A stretch of 64,000 nucleotides of DNA from NCBI GenBank assembly GCA_963665015.2, contig CAXXSY010000004.1, positions 1,612,001 to 1,676,000 of the forward strand. The letters are read 5' to 3'. Position 1 is the stretch's first letter, and the number at the start of each line of letters is the position of its first letter. This stretch comes from G963662655 sp963665015. Lineage in GTDB: Bacteria > Cloacimonadota > Cloacimonadia > Cloacimonadales > JAIOQZ01. The notes beneath the pieces are model-generated. The model saw only the letters and a program-made list of their open reading frames with translations, did no database searches and was not told the origin of the DNA. This document shows positions 8,235 to 17,000 of the stretch, piece after piece. The position numbers and the translations under genes are program-made.

Positions 8235-9698
8235 CTATTTTATCAAGATCATCTTTCTGACGCGGTCGTATCCAGCGGTTTTGAGCCGATAGAAATACAC
8301 GCCGGAAGACGATGGCTTGTTCATGCTATCCAATCCGTCCCATTCGATGCGGTGCTCGCCGGAATCGGTCATGCCGGAGACCAGCGTTTTGATCTTTTGT
8401 CCCTTGATGTTGTAGATGCTCAGCTCGACGTTTGACTTCTCCGCGAGGCTGAAGGCGATGGTGGTGGTCGGGTTGAACGGGTTTGGGTAGTTGGTCAGGC
8501 TGTCGTCAAGCGATGGGACATCGTCGTCGTTAACTGGTACGAGGCGATGAACGGTGTATTCGTAGATCAGGGACGTGCCCGAGAAGAAATATACGTGTTC
8601 GCCCAGGGTCTGTGCGCTCCAGTACGAAGACGTTGCGGATTGCCTGAAGGTGAAGGTGCGGTAGTCCGAGGTCTCACGATCGACCACATGCAGCCTATGC
8701 AACGAGTCCTGCATAACGAAGACAACAACGTCCTCCTCCATTGCGGCGACGGTCTTGCCATCGTAGAAGTTCTCGTCCCAAGTGATTTCGTTATCCACGA
8801 TACCCTTCAGGCTGACCTGGTTGTACCAGTGATTTTCGTACAAGAACTGTGTCTGGTTGAGAATGACAGGATTGTTGAACTGCGAGAAATCTGCCTGAGG
8901 CTCGAATGGCATAATATCTTCAACGACCAGCTCATTATCCACAATACGGGCATAGAATCCGTACTCGTCGAAACTGAAGCGGAAATGAAAGATGTAACCA
9001 TCGGCGATCGGTATTGCTGAAGCGCTGTCCAGCCAGTCAAGCTCAAGCACGTTTTCCGACAGGTAGTTGAACTCGCTGTCGAACAGGTGGATGCAACCTC
9101 CGTTCACCATCAGCGCCAGGTAGTCGTTGTTCAAGCTGAACAGCTCGGTTCCCTGGTCGATATTCGGCGCGTCGTAGGTGTAGATCAGCTCTGTGTCTCC
9201 GGTCTCGAGATCGAGCCGCATGACGTCGTATCCGTCGATATAGAGGAAGGTCCCGGTGTCCCACAGAACGGTGCCGTTACATACCTCGTCTTCGTACGGG
9301 AGATCGAAGCTGTTCTCATAGACACCGTCCTCGAAGATAAAGATCGTCGAGAAGGAATTGCTGTAACAGTGAAGCATGGTTTTGGTCTCGTAGTGCTCAA
9401 AGAAGAATTCGTTATGGTCGCCTCCGTATCCGGCGGTGTTTTCCATGACAAGGTTGGTTTGCAGAGCGCTGAAGGTCGCGGTCGAATCCATGGTGAACGA
9501 CTTGACGTAGAGGGAGTCACCTTCGATGTTGAGTTTCCAGAATCGTAAAAAACTTTCATTCAATTTTTCGATAGAATGATAGGTCCATGGAATGGAATGT
9601 GTGTTTTGAAAATCGACTTCGTAGCTGACTTGAGCATACAGGAACAGGCTCGACAGGGTGAATAGAAACATCGTGATAATTACAGATTTCCGACACAT
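8235..9698 (-). CDS. Secreted beta-propeller-like protein with type A sorting domain
   Basis: 487 residues. A signal peptide (MCRKSVIITMFLFTLSSLFL, cleavage near YAQ) is followed by about 370 residues of repeated beta-strand segments, such as LYIDGYDVMRLDLETGDTEL, suggesting a WD/YVTN-like propeller. The last 85 residues are a sorting domain: YPNPFNPTTTIAFSLAEK, IYNIKGQKIKTLV, SGVYFYRLK and a terminal KMILIK. Such domains direct passage through the type IX secretion system; no T9SS component is in the window. ATG 9698 is chosen because GGGGGC precedes it and a promoter at 9720-9748 excludes the upstream TTG. The DNA of the sorting domain closely matches that of the upstream peptidase gene. 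Function is unknown. Confidence 0.85.
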   Translation of the reverse strand: MCRKSVIITMFLFTLSSLFLYAQVSYEVDFQNTHSIPWTYHSIEKLNESFLRFWKLNIEGDSLYVKSFTMDSTATFSALQTNLVMENTAGYGGDHNEFFFEHYETKTMLHCYSNSFSTIFIFEDGVYENSFDLPYEDEVCNGTVLWDTGTFLYIDGYDVMRLDLETGDTELIYTYDAPNIDQGTELFSLNNDYLALMVNGGCIHLFDSEFNYLSENVLELDWLDSASAIPIADGYIFHFRFSFDEYGFYARIVDNELVVEDIMPFEPQADFSQFNNPVILNQTQFLYENHWYNQVSLKGIVDNEITWDENFYDGKTVAAMEEDVVVFVMQDSLHRLHVVDRETSDYRTFTFRQSATSSYWSAQTLGEHVYFFSGTSLIYEYTVHRLVPVNDDDVPSLDDSLTNYPNPFNPTTTIAFSLAEKSNVELSIYNIKGQKIKTLVSGMTDSGEHRIEWDGLDSMNKPSSSGVYFYRLKTAGYDRVRKMILIK

Positions 9699-9719
9699 AT
9701 TGCCCCCTTTGTTAAGCAA

Positions 9720-9748
9720 TTAATAACTGTCCGGCGCAATGATGTCAA
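9720..9748 (-). promoter_or_regulatory. Sigma-70 promoter of the 8235-9698 gene
   Basis: Minus strand TTGACA (9743-9748), 17-bp spacer, TATTAA (9720-9725). The -35 box lies in TTTTCTTGACAT, a context shared with other promoters in this window. Confidence 0.65.
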
Positions 9749-9798
9749 GAAAAAATCACGATTTTTGGGGCGATAGGTGATAAAAGAAAGCAAACACG

Positions 9799-9829
9799 AA
9801 AAAACCCGCCCCACGATAGCGGAACGGGC
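9799..9829 (-). terminator. Intrinsic terminator after the C25 peptidase gene
   Basis: On the minus strand CCCGTTCC (9821-9828) pairs with GGGGCGGG (9805-9812), with two G-U pairs, and is followed by six T residues. It lies about 215 bp beyond the peptidase stop, with the hairpin repeats at 9843-10043 in the 3' untranslated region. Confidence 0.7.
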
Positions 9830-9842
9830 TTCTATCATATAG

Positions 9843-10043
9843 CCACTAAAATAATTTCGGCACGCCGAAATTACAACGTTCGAAGTTTTCGTTGTTGGGA
9901 TTCCAGGTTATCGCTACGCGAAACCTACATTTGACTTCGTCAAAGCCGACTCCAGCACTTCGTGCTTCCTGCAACTTTTCGCATTTTGGATTCCAGGTTA
10001 TCGCTACGCGAAACCTACATTTGACTTCGTCAAAGCCGAAAAT
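9843..10043. repeat. Hairpin repeat cluster in the 3' UTR of the C25 peptidase gene
   Basis: It starts with a perfect stem, AATTTCGGC-ac-GCCGAAATT (9853-9872), in the context CTAAAATAAT...ACAACGTTC. Two direct copies of a 54-bp unit follow (9896-9949 and 9986-10039, period 90). Each contains AGGTT...AACCT around TCGC-tac-GCGA, and TTTGAC-ttc-GTCAAA. Between them is AGCAC-ttc-GTGCT (9954-9966). The cluster ends in GCCGAAAATA directly against the stop codon of the peptidase gene. Confidence 0.8.
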
Positions 10044-10044
10044 A

Positions 10045-13000
10045 CTATTTTATCAGGATCATCTTCTTGACGCGATCGTAACCGGCGGTCTTGAGCCGGT
10101 AGAAATAGACACCGGAAGATGACGGCTTGCTCGAACTGTCCTTTCCGTCCCACTCGATGCGGTGCTCGCCGGAATCGGTCATGCCGGAGACCAGCGTTTT
10201 CACCTTCTGACCTTTGATATTGTACACGCTCAGGTTCACGCTGGACTTCTCCGCGAGGCTGAAGGCGATGGTCGTTGTCGGGTTGAACGGGTTGGGGTAG
10301 TTGCCCATCAGCTCGGTGGAAAACTCCGGCGCTGCGGGATTCTCGGTTCCGGTGGGGCTGTCGGGGAAGTAGCCGGTACGACGCAGGTTATTGCGGTAGG
10401 TGAACCACGGCAGCTTCGAACCCATCTGCATTTTGCAGTCGATGATCACCACGCCGCTGGAATTACCGCAGATGAATTCGAGGTCGTTGTCGCCGTCGAG
10501 GTCGATGATGGTTCCGGGGGTGTTGCCGCCCAGTTGGACCGGTACCGGCGAGAATCCTATCGATGTGCCGTCCGGATTGAAGGCGTACAGGTTGCTCAGG
10601 CTCGAGAAGGAGATGATCTCGATATCGTCGTCGTTATCGAAGTCGGCAGCGAGCGGCGGATTGAGGAACGTGACGCCGGTATCGACGGGGAAGCCTCCGA
10701 GGTTGGCACCGTTTTGTTCGACGGCATAGACGTATCCGTTGTGGGTGTTGAAGGCGAGTTCCAGCACATTATCGTTATCGAGGTCGGCAGCGATCACCGA
10801 GTTGGCGACGCGACCAGCGATCTCGAGTTCGAGCAGGATTTCACCGTTTTCCGAGACGCGATAGAGCTTATTGTCCTGCGTTCCGACCACGATGCTGTGA
10901 TTGGGGAGGACGATCGGTGCGCCGATGATGCCGGAGCCGAGTTCGATCGGGAAATTGCCAAAATTACTGCCATCGCTTTGCAGCACGAAGAGGGTACCGT
11001 CGTTGGAGCCGACGATGATCTCGTCCGCCCCGTCGATGTCCATGTCGGCAGCGGCGATTTCGGCAAGGGTCGGTTCGAGTTCGATCGGGAATCCGGGCTT
11101 CTCGTTACCGAGGCGGTTGATGGCGTGCAGATAGCCGTCGATGCCCAGGGAGATCACTTCCCATTGGGTGTCTCCGTCGATGTCCGCGACGACGGGCGTC
11201 ATGAGCTGCTCGGCGACGCCGTCCTTTGCGAAGATTTGGGTGCCGTCGAGGTTGTAAGCGCCGATTTCGCCAAGCCGGCTGGCATACACGATATCGGGAG
11301 CGTCGTCTTCGTTCATGTCTTCGAAAGCGGTGCTGCGCCAGAGGCGTTCGTCGTTGAGAATGGGGTAGTCATCGATCATGTTGGTGTTGATGTCCAGCGC
11401 GATAATCTCGGCTTCGTCCGATACAGCGATGATTTCCATGATGCCGTCGTCGTTCAGGTCGTAGGGGACGGGTGCCGACTTGAAATCGAATCCGCTCGCC
11501 CAGGGCCAGTTGCTCTGGTACATGCTGACCGAGAAGACCCGCTCATAGCTGTTGGTGAAGGTGTATTCGCCGGATGTGGCGTTCACTTCGATGGTGTAAT
11601 GGATATCCGCGAATCCGCAGTCGTCCGGGACGGAAATCTCGAACGGAACCATGGCGTTGGAGCCGGTCGCTCCCGCAGGAATCGAGCCGTAATCCGACGT
11701 ACCGTTTTCGATGACGATCGTTTCGTTTTCGAAGCTGATGGTCGCGGTGACGCTCTGCGCGTCCGCCCAACCTTCCTCGTTGACCAGATCGACATAGATA
11801 TAGATCGTTTCGCCCGGATTGATGAAGCCATCGCCGTCGCCTTCGACTTCCGCGATCGTGGCATCGCCAACCGTGACATACGGGAACAGCCTGGTGGCGT
11901 CCTTGATCTCGACGCTCGGGTCGCCCATCACGATCATCTCGTAATAAATCCACAGCATCACGCCGCCTTCAGCAGCCTCGTTGACCAGATCGACCTTGGA
12001 GTAGTTGAGGACATCCGCGATCGGTCGGATATCTTCCTCGAAGATGCCCTCGAAGAAGCTGATGTCGTAGTATTCCGAAGCGCCCCATACACTGCCGGGT
12101 GCGTACCAGCCGTAGCGGGTGTTGCCGACGTAGGCGAACAGCCCGTGCTCGGCGTTGGTGAGGTTCTCGGCGATACATTCGGCCTGCTGACTGGTTCTTT
12201 CGTCGAACGCGGCCGGATAGCAGCCCTGCGAATAGGCGAAGCCGTATTCGGTGTTGTCCAGCGACGCGATATGGCTGTTCGACAATCCCATGTTGTAGCT
12301 CTGGTTGGAGTGTCCCATGTGGTTGATCACGCCGACACCTTCGTTGATCATCCGGACAACCGCCTGGGCGTCGAACGTTCCGTCGCGCTCGTACAGCGTT
12401 TGGATGAAGAACGCATCCGGCAGGATCGGCGACACCATATCTTTGTAATCGCCGCCCCAGGTCATGGGATTGGTATTCAGATTCTCGCCCAGCATGGTGG
12501 CGATGTCGTTGCTGTAGGTTGTCTGATCGGTGTAGTAGTAGGTTTTTTCGAAAATGTTGTTGAACTCGGCTTCTGTTTCCGCGGACATACGCGCCACAGC
12601 CACTTCCGGAAGAAGATCGGGATTGTCCGAGAGCTCGCCCCAGACGTCGTTGCCGTTATCGTTCCAGTCACCGTCGAGGTTTCCGAAATACATGTCGGTG
12701 GGGATTCTGTTATCGATCGTTCCGCCTACCTGTCCCCGGCATCCGCGTTCCGGGCAGATTTCGTCGTCGCCGCCGAGCAGGACGAATTCCAGAGGCGTTT
12801 CGGTCTCGGCGTAGCTTTCGTATGCGTCGATGATGAAGTTGCGCACCTTGTCCGCGTTATCCACGCCCTCGTACTCGGCATAAATGTCGCTGACCAGGAA
12901 GAGTCCGGTCGATACGCCGTGGCTTGCTTTCCACGCCATGAATTCGCCGAAATAGGGTTCGCGCTGCGCGTCGGTGATGATCACCATGCTGTACGGACCT

Positions 13001-13632
13001 TCCGGATCGCGCGGGTTGCGACCGTTGAACGACTTCGTGTAGGAGCTTTTCAGTTGCGGGTTCTTTACGGTGCGGTCGATTGAGGCGAGAACCTTCTCCG
13101 ATTGCACCAGGAAGCGATTCTGTGCCTGTCGCAGCTCGTTGTCTTCCATCGTGACCACCTCGATATCGGCGTCGGAAGACCATGAAAGCTGCTTTTGGAC
13201 GGGGTTGTACTGATAGGGGTAGATGTTCAGCAGCAGGATATCGTGTCCGTTCATCCGCTGAACGCCCAGATTCTTGTATGTGTATCCCGGATAATTCGCG
13301 TCGGTGTTGTAAACTTCTTCGTTGCGTGACGCGTATTGAGGATTGGCAATCGATATCGGCTGCTGCATCGGCGCGAAATCGACGGTCGCGTTTTCGATTG
13401 TCCGGCTGTTTTCCAGTGTGACGTGTACCGACTCGGCTTTGTGTCCGAATGGTAACAGTATGCGAACGGTTTCGTACGGTAATTCGGGGTTTCCCGGCTC
13501 CATCATCCGCGCGGTTGCATTCTCGAAATGGGTGCCGCGAAGCGATGGACGGTCAAATTGCAGGTTCAGTTCAACATTGGCAAGCATAAGCACTGGCGCA
13601 AGTAATAACGCCAGGACGATGAATCGTCTCAT
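10045..13632 (-). CDS. Secreted gingipain-like C25 cysteine peptidase with FG-GAP propeller and sorting domain
   Basis: 1195 residues. After a signal peptide (FIVLALLLAPVLMLA) comes a gingipain-type propeptide region. The C25 catalytic domain follows at roughly 190-600. The predicted catalytic His is in GVINHMGHSNQS and the nucleophile Cys in YGFAYSQGCYPAAFDE. An Ig-like domain occupies about 610-730. Seven propeller blades with Asp-rich calcium-type loops follow (DLNDDGIMEI, DMNEDDAPDI, DIDGDTQWEV, DMDIDGADEI, DLDNDNVLEL, DFDNDDDIEI, DLDGDNDLEF). The C-terminus is YPNPFNPTTTIAFSLAEK to KMILIK. It probably degrades proteins at or outside the cell surface. ATG 13632 is preceded by AGGAGG. It could also process other sorting-domain proteins, by analogy with gingipains. 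Confidence 0.92.
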   Translation of the reverse strand: MRRFIVLALLLAPVLMLANVELNLQFDRPSLRGTHFENATARMMEPGNPELPYETVRILLPFGHKAESVHVTLENSRTIENATVDFAPMQQPISIANPQYASRNEEVYNTDANYPGYTYKNLGVQRMNGHDILLLNIYPYQYNPVQKQLSWSSDADIEVVTMEDNELRQAQNRFLVQSEKVLASIDRTVKNPQLKSSYTKSFNGRNPRDPEGPYSMVIITDAQREPYFGEFMAWKASHGVSTGLFLVSDIYAEYEGVDNADKVRNFIIDAYESYAETETPLEFVLLGGDDEICPERGCRGQVGGTIDNRIPTDMYFGNLDGDWNDNGNDVWGELSDNPDLLPEVAVARMSAETEAEFNNIFEKTYYYTDQTTYSNDIATMLGENLNTNPMTWGGDYKDMVSPILPDAFFIQTLYERDGTFDAQAVVRMINEGVGVINHMGHSNQSYNMGLSNSHIASLDNTEYGFAYSQGCYPAAFDERTSQQAECIAENLTNAEHGLFAYVGNTRYGWYAPGSVWGASEYYDISFFEGIFEEDIRPIADVLNYSKVDLVNEAAEGGVMLWIYYEMIVMGDPSVEIKDATRLFPYVTVGDATIAEVEGDGDGFINPGETIYIYVDLVNEEGWADAQSVTATISFENETIVIENGTSDYGSIPAGATGSNAMVPFEISVPDDCGFADIHYTIEVNATSGEYTFTNSYERVFSVSMYQSNWPWASGFDFKSAPVPYDLNDDGIMEIIAVSDEAEIIALDINTNMIDDYPILNDERLWRSTAFEDMNEDDAPDIVYASRLGEIGAYNLDGTQIFAKDGVAEQLMTPVVADIDGDTQWEVISLGIDGYLHAINRLGNEKPGFPIELEPTLAEIAAADMDIDGADEIIVGSNDGTLFVLQSDGSNFGNFPIELGSGIIGAPIVLPNHSIVVGTQDNKLYRVSENGEILLELEIAGRVANSVIAADLDNDNVLELAFNTHNGYVYAVEQNGANLGGFPVDTGVTFLNPPLAADFDNDDDIEIISFSSLSNLYAFNPDGTSIGFSPVPVQLGGNTPGTIIDLDGDNDLEFICGNSSGVVIIDCKMQMGSKLPWFTYRNNLRRTGYFPDSPTGTENPAAPEFSTELMGNYPNPFNPTTTIAFSLAEKSSVNLSVYNIKGQKVKTLVSGMTDSGEHRIEWDGKDSSSKPSSSGVYFYRLKTAGYDRVKKMILIK

Positions 13633-14089
13633 GGGTCCTCCTGTACTCTCTCTCATAGTAGAAATCTATCCAAACTTTCTCTTTTCATTATAGTATAAGG
13701 CAATTATCGTTCCTGAAAAGCAACCGAGCCATATATCGCGGAAACCGGCAAGCAAAAAAAGTCATTATTAAAAAGAAAAAACATCTTCGTCAGTCATGAA
13801 CGCGAAAGAGTAACTTCTCTATTGGTCCGCCAAGCTCCAGCTTGGCATTCAAACCTGTAGATGGTACAGTGCAGAGAAATGCCAAGCTGGAGCTTGGCGG
13901 ACCGAAGAGAAGGGCAGACACAGAGGTCTGCCCTAATATTGATCCACTAACATAATCCCGATAAATCGGGATTACAACGTTCATGGGTATCGTTTTCGCT
14001 ACGCGAAAGCCGAACTTCCGCTAACATAATTTCGGCAAGCCGAAATTACAACGTTCATGGGTATCGTTTCCGCTGCGCGAAAGCCGAAC
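13633..14089. repeat. Gene-free region: inverted GCCAAGCT elements and covarying hairpins
   Basis: GGTCCGCCAAGCTCCAGCTT (from 13824) and its reverse complement (to 13903) form a 26-bp inverted repeat with a 28-bp spacer, each arm itself a hairpin (13829-13846, 13881-13898). GGGCAGAC...GTCTGCCC follows (13912-13933). Two copies of a CTAACATAAT-stem-ACAACGTTCATGG unit then follow. The first stem is AATCCCGAT-aa-ATCGGGATT (13954-13973) and the second is AATTTCGGC-aa-GCCGAAATT (14028-14047). Each is followed by a TTTCGC-tac-GCGAAAG or CGC-tgc-GCG hairpin. The block abuts the stop codon of the S8 peptidase gene. No promoter for the 13632 gene was identified with confidence. Confidence 0.8.
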
Positions 14090-17000
14090 CTATTTCATCA
14101 AGAGCATCTTCTCGATGCCCATGACCTTGCCGTCAACAATCATCCGGTAGAAATAGACGCCGGACGAGACCGCTTTCCCACGCTCGTCATTTCCGCGCCA
14201 GATAGCCGAATGTTCACCGGCTTCGTATCGTTCGTTCAGCAGCGTCGTGACCTTCTGCCCCCGGACATTGAACACGGTCAGTTCCACGCGGCCGGGTTGC
14301 TTGATCGAGAATCCGATGGTCGTTTCAGGATTGAACGGATTCGGGTAGTTGTGCATCAGGCGGGTGATGCGTGGCGCGTTGCCGCCGGTTTCATCGCCGG
14401 CATCCATGGGGGGATCGATCGCGCCATCGGTCCACGTGAGATACGTCAGCTCGCCATTGCGTCCATTGCCCGTCTGGTCGTAGATCATATCGCCGATCGC
14501 TTCGTTCATGTTCCAGTAGGCATCGAGTCCGACTTCGTCTCCTTCGAGACCGGTCTCCATGTTCTGCTGAATCTCAGTAGCGGAGCGTACATCGGTCCAC
14601 ACACGCACCTCATCGATGTAGCCCGAGAAGCACGGGACGAGTTCCTGTAAGCCTGGATGCACGTGCGGGTAGCCGATCGAGAAGTTATTTTCGCTCGTGC
14701 CGATAAGCGCTCCGTCGGTCTGTCCTTCCTGGTTCAGCGACTGCTGAGTGCCGTTGATATAGACCTTCATCTCGCTTTCGCCGTCGTAGGTTATGGCGAT
14801 GTGCGTCCATTCGTCGAGCGTAATCGATTCGGATTCGGTGATGGTTAGGCAAGAGCCGCCCGTGTGTTCTGACGCTATCGCGAGGCAATGCTCGTAGAGT
14901 CCTTGGTAACTATCAAGCGGCCAGATCGCGATGGCTCCGTTGTCGATAATGATGAACGATATTCCTTCTTCCGCGATGTTTTCAATTCCATATTCCAATG
15001 GTTTGATCCATGCCTCCAGAGTGAAATCGTCCTCGAGTTGCGGCGCGACGCTGGATGGGATCAGAGCGTTTCCTTTCTGGCTTGTGGCATGAGTGAAATC
15101 GATAGCCGTATCGCCGTTGAAGAGGTAGAGGAAGTTGGGTGCGACAAGTGTGCTGGTCAGGGTTCCGTCCGATACGGTGAGGGTCGCCGACTGGTATCCT
15201 GGCTCGGCGAAGTAGTAGCTGGGATTCTGAACGGTCCCGTCGGTGGTACCGTCGTTGCCGAAGTCCCACGCCCAGCTTGTGATGTCGGACGAGGATACTG
15301 AGGCATCGAGGACGGAGAGCGTAATCGGTGCGTGCGGTGCATAATCGTCGGGAAAATCGATTGTGAACGCCGCCTGAAGGATTGGGTATTCGAAAAATTC
15401 CAGCAATCTCGCCAGCAGGACTTCGCGGCGGTTGAAGTTGCTGTCGCCGTACAGCCCGATGAGCGAGTAGGACGTGCAAAAGGTCTTTTGCCCGTTATCG
15501 CCTTCGCCCTGTACAGCTATATCGCCGTAATCGATAGCGCTGAACGCGACTTGCCCATTGTCGGTAGCCGCATAGCGATCCATGAAATACCGCGGGTACT
15601 GCGTCGTTCGATCAAAGAAGATATTCTCGCCTACGGTACCGCTTTGCCCGATGAGTCCCTTGAAATTATCCCTGTCGTCACCGCTATCGACAATTGACAT
15701 TCCCAAGAGGTCGAGCAGTTCCGTGTTGTCGCCCTGATAGTAGCCTAACGCGCTGCCGCCTTCGAGGTAGAGGTAACCGCCGTTTTCGAGGTAGTCGATG
15801 ATCGTACGTGCTTCAACGCTGGTCAGCGGATAGTCCTTACCTCCCATATTGCCCCAGTTGCCGAAGCACAGGAATGCCGCATCGAATCCGACCAGCGACG
15901 CGGGGAATTCGGTGGTATAGGTGGAAGCGATGTCATGTTCCTGAAGGTAATCGTCTATAAATTCACCGCTGAAGTGCGTGGAGTCGGCTCCGTTGGTGCC
16001 TCCGTCCCATACAAGAACGCCACTGGGAGCGATGAAGATTTCCTGTGTGAACATCTGTCCGAACGTGATATCGATATCGGCGGAGACCTGTACCGTCATG
16101 ACGAAGGAATGCGATTCCGCGTTATTCGCCACGTGAAAGGTAAAGATATCCTCGAGTACGATGTAGTCGTCATCGGCGGGGACCGTCACCGTAGCCGAAT
16201 TGTCCGTGATCGCGATTTCCGTATCGGTCACGCTCAGCGTCAGGGTGACGTTGTTCGAATCGACCAAGTGGGCGTAGTTACGCAGGATCAAGCCGATGGA
16301 TGCCATATCGCCGGGTTCGAGCATGTTGTTGTTGTCGTCGTCGTTAACAGGCAGCCACCCGACGAGCGACAGCCGCAGTTCCTGCGGGACCGTGACGTTT
16401 GTCTCGGTGAGTGCGCGATAGGCGTTGATGCGACCACAACCGAGCTGGTTTTCGTAGCCCGAATTCAGTTGATCGATATCATCCGCTGTGCCGAGTACCT
16501 GCCGGATAAGCTGGTCGTTCGTCCAGTCGGAATAGTATGATTTGAGGAGCGCCAGGAGCCCCGCCACGATTGGGCTGGAGAAGGACGTGCCCGAACCGTA
16601 AGTATAGTTTGCGACCGGAATGGTGCTCAAGACCCGATTCGCCAGGTACGTGCCGCCGGGGGCGCTTACGTCGATGCCGATGCCGTAGTTCGAGTAGTTG
16701 GTGATGGCATCGTTGCGATCGACTGCGCCGACACTGATCACGCCGGGGTAGCTGGCGGGGAAGATATACGGGCTGTTCGATGCCGCGTTTCCGGCTGCCG
16801 ACACGATGATGCAGCCAAGCCCTCTTGCGTAGTCGAGCGCTTCCTGGTGGGCATTGGAATAGCCGTCGCCACCCCAACTGCAATTGATGATGTCGCAGCC
16901 CATTTCCGCCAGATAAATGATGCCGTCGTAAGCGTCGTAGATGACGCCTGGCGGCCAGATATTGTAGTTCATGCCGTGCTTGGTAGGAAGGTATTTCACG

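Noticed and set aside
10162..13083. 973-codon open frame on the plus strand
   Set aside because: It is the antisense shadow of the C25 peptidase gene. It has no signal peptide or known motif, while the minus strand has clear catalytic motifs and a good ribosome site.
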